DNA of 64,000 nt from the NCBI RefSeq assembly GCF_009826975.1, contig NZ_WUMO01000004.1:310001-374000 (forward strand), read 5' to 3'. Of this stretch, positions 1 to 8,166 are shown piece by piece. Origin of the DNA: Flavobacterium sp. HBTb2-11-1. GTDB lineage: Bacteria; Bacteroidota; Bacteroidia; Flavobacteriales; Flavobacteriaceae. Below the pieces are notes generated by a model, which had not been told where the DNA came from, did not search any database, and was given only the letters and a program-made list of their open reading frames with translations. The translations under genes were made by a program, and so were the position numbers. The stretch's first letter is position 1, and every line of letters starts with the position of its first letter.

Positions 1-2868
1 AGTCGCCCAATATTCACGTTTACCAACTCCTTGAAAGAAGGCATCAATGTCAAATCCGTATAAAGCACTTCCTAAACGAATTCCATATTGGTAACGAGGA
101 GTTGTATTACCAATAACTTTTAAATCTCCAGGTTTAAGAGCTGTTCCATCTCCTCTTGAGATTACACCATCGCCATCTAAATCTTTATACATTACATCTC
201 CAGCTCCAAATTTAAAAGCACCGGTTCTAATATTTTTATAATCAACACCATTTACAATTAATCCAGTTGCATCAATTTGATCTGTAGTTTGAATCAAACG
301 GTCTGTTTCTAATCCCCAGATTTCGCCAAGTTTTTGACCTGCGTAAAAAGATGAAGTTGAAATCAGTTTAGCAGAGTTGTTCCATTCTGTTACTTCAGTA
401 GTATTGTCTGAAAGGGTAAGATCTGCATAAACACTAATGTTTTGGTTTATTTGTTTGTTGAAGTTAAGAGCAAGCTCCCAACCTTTGGTTCTTAAATTTC
501 CTGAGTTCGTATTGGCAGCCGCCTGACCAAATGAGCCTGGAAGTGTTTTACCTGGAGCCAACATTCCTTTGGTATCTCTTTGATAATAGTCAAAAGTTAA
601 TCCAAGCATATTAAAGATACGAATATCGATACCAATATCCTGAGTAGTTACTTTTTCCCAAGTTAAATTCGGATCAACATTTGATGGCTGATTTACAGTA
701 GGAGGAATCGTTGTACCGCTTCCTATCCAATAAGGGTTAGGATTAGTAGTAACATTCGTCATAACAGGTAAAAAGGCATTGTTAGCAATATTCTGATTTC
801 CAATTGAACCAACAGATCCTCTAATTTTCAAATCATTTAACCAGCTTTTTGTACCTTCCATGAAAGCTTCTTCTGAAATTCTGTATCCAACAGAAGCAGA
901 AGGGAAGAATCCCCATTGCTCATCTGTAGGGAATTTTGACGAACCGTCATAACGTCCGTTTACTTCCAAAAGATATTTTCCTTTGTAATCATAATTCACA
1001 CGTGCAAAGAATCCAGCAATGGCATATCTTGATAAACCTGGATTTAAGATGTCATTAGCAACAAGAGGTGCAGTAAATTGATCACCAATAGCTAGATTAA
1101 ACTCTGGTTTATTTTTATCCAAAAGCGTATTTCTACGAGCATAGGTTCTTTCTTGATCGTACCACTCAGTGTTTAAACCTCCTAGTGCTTTAAAGTTATG
1201 GTTTTCACCCAATGTTTTAGTATAATTTGCATAAACATTGGCTACATTTCTAGTGTAAGATGTTTTGGCTTGTGCCACAAAATCATTTCCAGTTTCCATA
1301 GATGTAGGTTTTCCTGCAACCAAGTCAGCAGCACTTGTCCACCAGTCCCAAAGTGGCACTTGACCACCATTCATTTTAAGGCTTGAAAAATTAGTATTGA
1401 TACTGTATTCTCCAATAATATTAAAGTCTTTTGTAATTTGAGCAGTAAGTTTTCCGCTTATCCTCATATCATTTGACTTATTCTCATTTTGAGATGCGTT
1501 TGCCATATAACCTGGCGCATGTCTGAAATAGGTGCCATTGTAAGTACCATAAGGGAAGTAAGAGCCCCAACGCATGTAGTATCCAAAATAACCATTACCA
1601 GCAGTATCCACACCATTGTTATAGTAGTTAAAAGGAGAATCATATTCTTGGAAAGTTCCTAGTACTTTAAAATCTCCAGTAAGCCAGCTTGCTAACTGTG
1701 TAGTCAAACCAAGGTTAAGATTGAATCTTTTGTTAGTTTCGGTATTGATTTTCATTACCCCTTCTTGATTCGCTAAACCTAACGAAACAATAAAAGAACT
1801 TTTTTCTCCTAAAGAACCTTGAGCTGATAAATTATGAAGCGTTTGTATAGAATTCTTTTTTAGCATTTCATCATGCGGATTCCAGATTCTATAAAAATAT
1901 TCTCTGCCGCCAATCACGTCGAAATCCTCTCCTAAAACCATGTTTTTATCATTAGGATTTCTTGTGGCAGCATATTTTTCCTTCCAGTTAATGATACCAG
2001 GCAATAACGTTTTGTAGTTCATACCAAAAGACTCTGGATTGGCATTACCCGCTCTAGCTTGTGCCTCGATCATTGCAGGAAGCTCTACTGTAGGATCATT
2101 AAATTTAATCAAAGAAATTGGGTTGCTAATACCAGTATTTACACTATAAGCAAATCGTACTTTGCCTTTTGCATTTTTACCGCTTTTAGTGGTAACTAAT
2201 ATAACTCCAAATGCAGCACGTGCACCATAAATAGAAGCAGAGGCTGCATCTTTAAGGACAGACATCGATTCTACATCTTCTGCATTTAATAAAGAAAGAT
2301 CACCTGGAACACCATCAACTAAAATAAGTGGCGATCCTGAAACCTCTCCGTTTACAATAGTTCCAGCTCCACGAATATTAATTTTTGATTGTTTGCCGAT
2401 ACTACCTGAATTATAAGTAATATTAAGTCCTGGAGTAGTTCCCTGTAAACCTTTTGTAATATCTGTAACAGGGATGCTTCCTAAAGCTTTTTTAACATCA
2501 ACTTTAGCAACTGCACCAGTAAGATTTGCTTTCTTTTGCGATGAGAATCCCACGACAACTACTTCATCCAATTTTGCAGCAGTCGCCGCAAGTGAAATAC
2601 TAAGTTTTTGTTGCCCTTCAACTTTTACGACTTGAGTTTCAAAGCCCATGTAGCTAAAGCTAAGGCTTCGGCCTGACGCGACGCTTATGCTGAAATTTCC
2701 ATCAAAATCAGTTGTAGTTCCGTTGGAAGTCCCTTGAATCATAACACTGACTCCAGGTATCGGAAATCCATCTGCTTTGTTTTTTACTGTTCCAGTAACT
2801 GTTTTTGCTTGTCCAAATGCTGTTTGAATGCACAAAACCAACACTGTAATAAAGAGTAATTTTTTCAT
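1..2868 (-). CDS. SusC/RagA-type TonB-dependent outer-membrane receptor, C-terminus cut by window edge
   Basis: This is the TonB-dependent barrel of a SusC/SusD pair, which imports oligomers across the outer membrane. The frame is open from the ATG at 2868 to base 1, giving 956 residues; the family is usually 1000-1100, so only the C-terminal strands are missing. It starts with a signal peptide (MKKLLFITVLVLCIQTAFGQ), then a carboxypeptidase-like beta-sandwich with DFDGNFSISV, then the plug with the hallmark sequences LKDAASASIYGARAAFGVI and LVDGVPGD. No STN domain is present, so it is probably not linked to an ECF/anti-sigma pair. The SusD partner should lie beyond the left edge. A TAnnTTTG promoter and a likely operator lie just upstream. 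The family call is secure; the substrate is unknown. Confidence 0.95.
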   Translation of the reverse strand, partial: MKKLLFITVLVLCIQTAFGQAKTVTGTVKNKADGFPIPGVSVMIQGTSNGTTTDFDGNFSISVASGRSLSFSYMGFETQVVKVEGQQKLSISLAATAAKLDEVVVVGFSSQKKANLTGAVAKVDVKKALGSIPVTDITKGLQGTTPGLNITYNSGSIGKQSKINIRGAGTIVNGEVSGSPLILVDGVPGDLSLLNAEDVESMSVLKDAASASIYGARAAFGVILVTTKSGKNAKGKVRFAYSVNTGISNPISLIKFNDPTVELPAMIEAQARAGNANPESFGMNYKTLLPGIINWKEKYAATRNPNDKNMVLGEDFDVIGGREYFYRIWNPHDEMLKKNSIQTLHNLSAQGSLGEKSSFIVSLGLANQEGVMKINTETNKRFNLNLGLTTQLASWLTGDFKVLGTFQEYDSPFNYYNNGVDTAGNGYFGYYMRWGSYFPYGTYNGTYFRHAPGYMANASQNENKSNDMRISGKLTAQITKDFNIIGEYSINTNFSSLKMNGGQVPLWDWWTSAADLVAGKPTSMETGNDFVAQAKTSYTRNVANVYANYTKTLGENHNFKALGGLNTEWYDQERTYARRNTLLDKNKPEFNLAIGDQFTAPLVANDILNPGLSRYAIAGFFARVNYDYKGKYLLEVNGRYDGSSKFPTDEQWGFFPSASVGYRISEEAFMEGTKSWLNDLKIRGSVGSIGNQNIANNAFLPVMTNVTTNPNPYWIGSGTTIPPTVNQPSNVDPNLTWEKVTTQDIGIDIRIFNMLGLTFDYYQRDTKGMLAPGKTLPGSFGQAAANTNSGNLRTKGWELALNFNKQINQNISVYADLTLSDNTTEVTEWNNSAKLISTSSFYAGQKLGEIWGLETDRLIQTTDQIDATGLIVNGVDYKNIRTGAFKFGAGDVMYKDLDGDGVISRGDGTALKPGDLKVIGNTTPRYQYGIRLGSALYGFDIDAFFQGVGKREYWAT

Positions 2869-2900
2869 GATTAATCTGGTTTTTTATGGTTGTTGTTCAG

Positions 2901-2932
2901 CAAATATATCTAATTATTGCATACAAATGCAT
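2901..2932 (-). promoter_or_regulatory. Promoter of the susC gene
   Basis: On the minus strand TATATTTG (2901-2908) matches the Bacteroidota -7 consensus TAnnTTTG. Exactly 10 bases upstream of it lies ATGCATTTGTATGC (2919-2932). The same pair of elements with the same 10-base gap occurs at 3944-3975 on the plus strand. The expected start of transcription is near 2894, leaving a leader of about 26 bases. The assignment is from pattern only. Confidence 0.7.
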
Positions 2933-2963
2933 TTTTATGTGTTTTTTTTCTAAAAATAATTTG

Positions 2964-2987
2964 AAAAACGCAAAATAACGCATTTTT
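2964..2987. promoter_or_regulatory. Putative DeoR-family operator upstream of susC
   Basis: AACGC occurs twice (2967-2971 and 2977-2981) with starts 10 bases apart, one helical turn, inside AAAACGCAAAATAACGCA. The same direct repeat occurs at 3895-3909 in the opposite orientation. Direct repeats on one DNA face are common for DeoR-family operators, and a DeoR-family gene starts at 3119. Binding is inferred. Confidence 0.55.
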
Positions 2988-3083
2988 TGATAAAAAATAA
3001 GAATTGAATTTGTTTTTAAAATCTTACTAATGCATGATTTTGCAGTTTTTAAGGCTTTTTTTATTATAGAATGAAATATTTGA

Positions 3084-3091
3084 TATATTTG
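3084..3091 (+). promoter_or_regulatory. Candidate -7 box for the DeoR-family gene
   Basis: TATATTTG matches TAnnTTTG and sits 27 bases before the ATG at 3119. No convincing TTG element was seen at the usual distance, so the promoter is tentative. Confidence 0.4.
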
Positions 3092-3118
3092 TGATGAATT
3101 TTTAACTTTTATAAAAAC

Positions 3119-3868
3119 ATGCTGAAAGCCGAAAGACATAAATATATAATGACTAAACTTATTGAAGACCAAAAAGTTGTTACAACAGATTTAGCTTTGG
3201 CTCTCGATTTGTCAGAAGATACAATTAGAAGAGATTTGAACGAATTGGACAGTAAAAAGCTGTTAGAGAAAGTATACGGAGGCGCTGTTCAGGTAAAAGA
3301 AAAGTCTGATAATGTATTTGATATTGCTATTGTTGCAGAAGAGCAGAAAAAGAAAATCGTGACAAAAGCATTATCTCTTCTTCATGACGATCAGGTTATT
3401 ATAATGAGTGGAGGAAGTACCAACCTGGTTTTTGCTAAGTTAATTCCAGCCGATTTAAAGGCTACAATATATACGTATAGTTTACCGATCGCTATGCAAC
3501 TGTCTCAGCATCCTAATATAGATTTGATTTTTATTGGCGGAAAAATGCAGAAAAACGCAATGGTGACAATAGGGATGGATGTGATTCAGGTTGTATCTAA
3601 AATTAAGGCTGATATTTGTTTCATTGGCGCCAGCAGCATTAATATCAAGCAAGGACTTACAGAAGTAGGTTATGAAATATCAATTGTTAAAAAAGCCATG
3701 ATAGAAGCTTCTGATAGGGTGGTGTCGATGTTTGCTTCAAATAAATTAAATACCAAAATGCCCCATGGCGTATGTGATCTTACGCAGTTGGATACTATCG
3801 TGACAGAATTAGATCCAGAAGATGAAAGGCTGGATGAATATAGAAAATCTGGAGTCTTTATCTTATAA
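3119..3868 (+). CDS. DeoR-family transcriptional regulator
   Basis: This is a DNA-binding repressor of the DeoR/GlpR type, 249 residues, the usual family length. The N-terminal winged helix covers about residues 5-60, and LSEDTIRRDLNEL matches the family recognition helix. Residues about 75-235 form the DeoR sensor domain, related to ribose-phosphate-isomerase folds, which normally senses a phosphorylated sugar; IIMSGGSTN and IFIGGKM are the family glycine loops. The gene stands alone between a divergent susC and the catabolic genes from 4197. Paired GCGTT/AACGC repeats lie on both sides of it, next to the two flanking promoters. It most likely controls both units. The effector is unknown, and the family call is strong. 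Confidence 0.92.
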   Translation: MLKAERHKYIMTKLIEDQKVVTTDLALALDLSEDTIRRDLNELDSKKLLEKVYGGAVQVKEKSDNVFDIAIVAEEQKKKIVTKALSLLHDDQVIIMSGGSTNLVFAKLIPADLKATIYTYSLPIAMQLSQHPNIDLIFIGGKMQKNAMVTIGMDVIQVVSKIKADICFIGASSINIKQGLTEVGYEISIVKKAMIEASDRVVSMFASNKLNTKMPHGVCDLTQLDTIVTELDPEDERLDEYRKSGVFIL

Positions 3869-3891
3869 TTTTAAACTTATCCAGTGTAATA

Positions 3892-3914
3892 TTTGCGTTT
3901 TGTTGCGTTATTTT
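3892..3914. promoter_or_regulatory. Putative DeoR-family operator, distal copy
   Basis: GCGTT occurs at 3895-3899 and 3905-3909, starts 10 bases apart, as in the susC upstream site but in the opposite orientation. It lies about 60 bases before the -7 box of the 4197 gene. Regulation by the 3119 gene product is inferred from the repeated arrangement. Confidence 0.5.
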
Positions 3915-3928
3915 ATTTTCATTATGTT

Positions 3929-3949
3929 AAAAAACGCAAAATAATGTAT
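3929..3949. promoter_or_regulatory. Putative DeoR-family operator, promoter-proximal degenerate copy
   Basis: AACGC at 3933-3937 is followed one helical turn later by AATGT at 3943-3947, two changes from AACGC. The stretch AACGCAAAATAATGTA is therefore nearly the susC-side site. It is inverted relative to the copy at 3892-3914 and overlaps the promoter block. Confidence 0.45.
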
Positions 3950-3975
3950 TTGTATGCTTTTTGTATCTATATTTG
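3944..3975 (+). promoter_or_regulatory. Promoter of the catabolic operon starting at 4197
   Basis: ATGTATTTGTATGC (3944-3957), a 10-base gap, and TATATTTG (3968-3975) copy the susC promoter layout with one base different in the upstream block. Transcription would start near 3982, giving an unusually long leader of about 215 bases before 4197. Nothing recognisable was found in that leader, which completes the 328-base gap 3869-4196. Confidence 0.65.
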
Positions 3976-4196
3976 TTAAAACTAATTTTATTAGTCAGAC
4001 ATATTTATAGAAATCATTCTTCGTTTACTTGCCATTTTTCTAAATGCATTGATGAAGTTCGACGCTTCAAAATAGGAACTTTAATAAATATTGAATTCTG
4101 ATAAAATTTAGAATGTATTGTTTTTGCCAACAGCTTTTAGCCAATGCATAAATAAAACAGGTATTAAAGAACCAAAAAGCAACAGAACCAAATTAA

Positions 4197-7112
4197 ATGT
4201 CCGATTCTCTCCAATTACAAGAATTAGAAACTTCCTTAGAAGGAAACCTTTTTTATGATGACCTTCATAAAAAAATATACGCCACAGACGCCTCTGCTTA
4301 CAGAATTATGCCGCTTGCCGTGGCCATTCCGAAATCAGAAAATGATATTATCAATATTATTCGTTTTGCCTCAAAAAATAAGATTTCGATAACGCCAAGA
4401 ACGGCAGGGACATCTTTGGCGGGACAGACAGTTGGCAACGGGATCATTGTAGATGTGTCGAAACATTTTAATAAGATTGTTTCTTTTGATCGTGAAAAGA
4501 AAACCATAACCGTTCAGCCAGGAGTAATTCGAGATGAGCTGAATTTATATTTAAAACCGCACGGATTATTTTTTGCTCCGACAACATCAACAACCAACAG
4601 ATGTATGATTGGAGGAATGGTCGGAAATAATTCATCGGGAACAACTTCAATTCGTTACGGTGTTACAAGGGATAAAATAGTAGAAATAAAAGCCGTTTTA
4701 AGTGATGGCTCTACAGCAGTATTTAAGGATTTAACTTCTGAAGAATTTATTGAGAAAACAAAAGGAGATTCTTTAGAAAGTAAAATTTACAGAACGATTT
4801 ACGAAGAGCTTTCGAATAAAGAAAATCAAGAAGAAATCTTAAAAGAATTTCCAAAACCAGAAATTCACAGACGAAATACAGGTTACGCAATTGATGTTTT
4901 GCTGAAATCGAAACTTTTTTCAGGAACAGAAGATACCATCAATTTAGGAAAACTGCTTTGCGGAAGTGAGGGAACGCTGGCTTTTACAACAGAAATTACT
5001 TTAAAAGTGGATGATCTGCCTCCAACCAACAACATAATGGTTGTGGCGCATTTTCATACCATTCAAGAAAGTTTAGAAGCTGTTGTGACAGCAATGAAAC
5101 ATCATTTATACACTTGCGAAATGATGGATGACACGATTTTGGACTGCACGAAAACCAATAGGGAACAAGCTAAAAACCGATTTTTTATTGTGGGTGAGCC
5201 AAAAGCAGTTATTATGCTCGAAGTTGGATCTCACATTAGTATGGAAGATGCCGAATTGCAAGCTGATGCTTTGATTAATGATCTTCAAATTAATGGTTTC
5301 GGATACGCTTTGCCAAAAATCTATGGAGCAGATATTGACAAAGTAAACGAGGTGCGAAAAGCAGGTCTTGGGCTTTTAGGAAGCATTGTAGGAGACGATA
5401 AAGCAGCCGATTCTATTGAAGATACAGCCGTAGAATTAAGTGATCTTCCAAATTATATTGCCGATTTTGCCGCAATGATGGAAAGACACGGACAAAGTGC
5501 CATTTACTATGCACATGCTGGAGCGGGTGAGCTGCATTTGCGTCCCAAGATAAATTTGAAGACAAAAGAAGGATTACACCAATTTAGAAATTTATCTACT
5601 GAAGTGGCGCATTTGGTAAAAAAATATAGAGGTTCGTTAAGCGGCGAACATGGCGATGGAATTTTACGAGGTGAGTTCCTGCCGTTTATGATTGGCGATA
5701 AAAACTACGAACTGCTGAAACGAATCAAAAAAGCATTTGATCCTGATACTATTTTGAATGTTGGGAAAATCGTAAATGCTTCTAAAATGGATGAAAACCT
5801 TCGTTTTGAGGCGGGAAGGGTAGAACCTGAGATAAAAACCATTCAAGATTTCTCTGATAGTTTAGGCGTTTTGCGTGCTGCAGAAAAATGCAATGGTTCG
5901 GGCGATTGCAGAAAAATGCCTTCGGCGGGTGGAACTCTATGTCCAAGTTATCGCGCCACAAGAAATGAAAAAGATACTACTCGTGCTCGTGCCAACGCTT
6001 TAAGAGAATATCTGACGAATTCGGAAAAAGAAAACAAATTCGATCACGAAGAATTATATAAGGTTTTTGAGCTGTGTGTGAGCTGTAAAGCTTGCGCAAG
6101 CGAATGTCCAAGCAATGTGGATGTGGCGACTTTAAAAGCAGAATTTTTATACCAATATCAGAAAGCAAACGGATTTTCTTTCCGTAATAAAATATTTGCT
6201 TTCAATTCTAAATTGAATGAATTGGGAAGTATCGCCCCATCTGTGACCAATTGGGCTTCTAATCTTTCATTCGTTAAAAAGCGTATGGGAATTGCACCTG
6301 AAAGACAAGTGCCATTATTGGCTCCAAAAACATTCAGGAAATGGTATGAAAAAAACAAAAAGCTGTACGCAACAAACTCGTTTGAAAACGGCAGCGTTTA
6401 TCTTTTCTGTGATGAATTTACCAATTATTATGATGTCTCGGTCGGAATCGATGCTTTCGAATTGCTGACTAAATTAGGTTACAATGTAATTGTAATTGAT
6501 CACGAAGAAAGCGGCAGAGCTTTTATTTCCAAAGGTTTTCTGGAAGAAGCGCAAGAAATAGCCAATAAAAATGTCAATACATTCAAAAATATAATTTCTG
6601 AAAATACGCCTTTAATCGGAATCGAACCTTCGGCAATATTGACTTTCAGAGACGAATACATCCGATTGGCTTCGGATAAGGAAAGCGCTGAGAAATTAGC
6701 CCAAAACACTTTAACGGTTGAAGAATTTTTCAAAAAAGAAATTGCCAAGGGAAAAATTCATGCGGGACAATTTTCTGAAAGAGAGAAAAATATAAAGATT
6801 CATGGGCATTGCCATCAAAAATCATTAAGCTCTGTTGAAGCTTCTTTTGCGATGCTGAATGTTCCAAAAAATAATACCGTAACCATTTACAATTCGGGCT
6901 GTTGCGGAATGGCGGGTTCATTTGGTTACGAAAAAGAGCATTATGAAATCAGTATGAAGATGGGAGAAGATACCTTGTTTCCAAAAATTAGGGCAACAGA
7001 ACCATCAACCGAAATTGCAGCTGCGGGAACCAGCTGTCGTCATCAGATTTTTGATGGGACGAGTAGAAAAGCGATGCATCCTGTAACCATTTTGAAAGGT
7101 TGTTTGAAATAA
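4197..7112 (+). CDS. FAD-linked / iron-sulfur D-2-hydroxyacid dehydrogenase (YdiJ / D-lactate dehydrogenase type)
   Basis: This 971-residue enzyme probably oxidises a D-2-hydroxyacid (D-lactate, D-2-hydroxyglutarate or glycolate class) and passes electrons to the respiratory chain. Residues about 40-270 are the FAD-binding PCMH domain (PRTAGTSLAGQ, GGMVGNNSSG). Residues about 290-540 are the FAD-oxidase C-terminal domain, with SGEHGDG near the flavin. A first cysteine group lies at C565, C571 and C582. A ferredoxin-type cluster motif lies at C627, C630, C633 and C637. The C-terminal part has CCG-type motifs (HGHCHQ, GCCGMAG). This layout and length match YdiJ, whose known substrate is D-2-hydroxyglutarate; the substrate cannot be read from the sequence. 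It follows the shared promoter at 3944-3975. If the locus handles muropeptides, D-lactate from MurNAc is a reasonable substrate. Confidence 0.88.
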   Translation: MSDSLQLQELETSLEGNLFYDDLHKKIYATDASAYRIMPLAVAIPKSENDIINIIRFASKNKISITPRTAGTSLAGQTVGNGIIVDVSKHFNKIVSFDREKKTITVQPGVIRDELNLYLKPHGLFFAPTTSTTNRCMIGGMVGNNSSGTTSIRYGVTRDKIVEIKAVLSDGSTAVFKDLTSEEFIEKTKGDSLESKIYRTIYEELSNKENQEEILKEFPKPEIHRRNTGYAIDVLLKSKLFSGTEDTINLGKLLCGSEGTLAFTTEITLKVDDLPPTNNIMVVAHFHTIQESLEAVVTAMKHHLYTCEMMDDTILDCTKTNREQAKNRFFIVGEPKAVIMLEVGSHISMEDAELQADALINDLQINGFGYALPKIYGADIDKVNEVRKAGLGLLGSIVGDDKAADSIEDTAVELSDLPNYIADFAAMMERHGQSAIYYAHAGAGELHLRPKINLKTKEGLHQFRNLSTEVAHLVKKYRGSLSGEHGDGILRGEFLPFMIGDKNYELLKRIKKAFDPDTILNVGKIVNASKMDENLRFEAGRVEPEIKTIQDFSDSLGVLRAAEKCNGSGDCRKMPSAGGTLCPSYRATRNEKDTTRARANALREYLTNSEKENKFDHEELYKVFELCVSCKACASECPSNVDVATLKAEFLYQYQKANGFSFRNKIFAFNSKLNELGSIAPSVTNWASNLSFVKKRMGIAPERQVPLLAPKTFRKWYEKNKKLYATNSFENGSVYLFCDEFTNYYDVSVGIDAFELLTKLGYNVIVIDHEESGRAFISKGFLEEAQEIANKNVNTFKNIISENTPLIGIEPSAILTFRDEYIRLASDKESAEKLAQNTLTVEEFFKKEIAKGKIHAGQFSEREKNIKIHGHCHQKSLSSVEASFAMLNVPKNNTVTIYNSGCCGMAGSFGYEKEHYEISMKMGEDTLFPKIRATEPSTEIAAAGTSCRHQIFDGTSRKAMHPVTILKGCLK

Positions 7113-7167
7113 GTTTTCGTATTTTACCAGTACTTTTCAAAAATATTATTTTATAAAAACATCAATT

Positions 7168-7995
7168 ATGAAAAAAATAATTTACTCAATCGTATTACTG
7201 CTTTTAATTTTTACAGCCAGAGCAGCAAAGGTTGATACATTGCAGGTTTTTAGTGCTTCGATGCAGAAGAATATTAAAACTTGCGTAGTAGTTCCGGACC
7301 ATTATAAAAAGAGTAAGAAAGCATTTCCAGTAGTTTATTTGCTTCATGGTTATAGCGGAAATTATGCTTCATGGGCAAAAGATTTTAAGGAATTAGGAAA
7401 ACAAGTGGATCAATATGGTTTTATAGTGGTTGGAGTAGACGGGAATTATTCAAGCTGGTATTTTGATAGTCCGATTGATCCGAGTTTTAAATATGAAACT
7501 TATGTTGTAAAAGAATTGGTTCCGTTTATTGATAAACAGTACAGAACAATTGCAGATCGTAAAGCTAGAGCGATTTCGGGTTTGAGCATGGGTGGTCACG
7601 GCGCTTTATACTTGTCATTTAAGCATCAGGATGTATTTGGAGCGGCAGGAAGTATGAGTGGTGGAGTAGATTTTCGTCCGTTTCCTGAAAATTGGGACAT
7701 CAAAAAAAGGTTGGGAACCATTACGGAACATCCTGAAAACTGGGATAAAAATACGGTTACCAATATGCTCGATTTGGTGAAAGACAACAAACTAAAACTA
7801 ATTATTGACTGTGGAGTTGATGATTTTTTCATGACCGTTAACAGAGAGCTTCATGCAAAAATGCTGGCTCAAAAAATAAATCACGATTATATAGAACGTC
7901 CAGGAGAACATAATCTGAAATACTGGGAGAATTCTTTAAAATATCAGCTTTTGTTTTTTCATGATTTCTTTAATGAAAATCTAAAAACAAAGTAA
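7168..7995 (+). CDS. Secreted alpha/beta-hydrolase esterase
   Basis: This is a 275-residue esterase of the putative-esterase family (esterase D / feruloyl and acetyl-xylan esterase fold). A signal peptide covers about residues 1-20 (IYSIVLLLLIFTARA), so it should be periplasmic. The nucleophile is S140 in GLSMGGHG, the family GxSxGG elbow. The likely acid is an Asp near residue 217 in IIDCGVDDFF, and the base is H248 in PGEHNLKYW. VVYLLHGYSG supplies the oxyanion-hole region. It lies 55 bases after the dehydrogenase, probably in the same operon, and a palindromic hairpin at 8053 follows. It may remove acyl decorations from the glycan used by this locus. The substrate is not known; the family is clear. 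Confidence 0.88.
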   Translation: MKKIIYSIVLLLLIFTARAAKVDTLQVFSASMQKNIKTCVVVPDHYKKSKKAFPVVYLLHGYSGNYASWAKDFKELGKQVDQYGFIVVGVDGNYSSWYFDSPIDPSFKYETYVVKELVPFIDKQYRTIADRKARAISGLSMGGHGALYLSFKHQDVFGAAGSMSGGVDFRPFPENWDIKKRLGTITEHPENWDKNTVTNMLDLVKDNKLKLIIDCGVDDFFMTVNRELHAKMLAQKINHDYIERPGEHNLKYWENSLKYQLLFFHDFFNENLKTK

Positions 7996-8052
7996 TCCTA
8001 AAGTGTATTTCGGTTCCACACATGTCGGAATACATAAATTTTGGTTGGTTAT

Positions 8053-8088
8053 CCTAACAGGTTTTATAAACCTGTTAGGTATTTTTTT
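8053..8088. terminator. Hairpin of a dispersed intergenic palindrome, copy 1
   Basis: CCTAACAGGTTT (8053-8064) and AAACCTGTTAGG (8068-8079) form a perfect 12-bp stem with a 3-base loop, followed by a T run (8082-8088). It sits 57 bases after a stop codon. The same stem occurs at 10013 and 32457, so it is both a likely rho-independent terminator and a repeat family. Confidence 0.7.
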
Positions 8089-8166
8089 GCCAAAGAATTA
8101 CAACTAACATACCTTAAACGGCATTAGATTCTAAATAAATTATAGTTTAATTAAATAAAATTACCA

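Noticed and set aside
2897..3172. 91-codon minus-strand frame between susC and the DeoR-family gene
   Set aside because: It covers the promoter and operator region, is biased by AT-rich DNA, and overlaps the start of the regulator gene.
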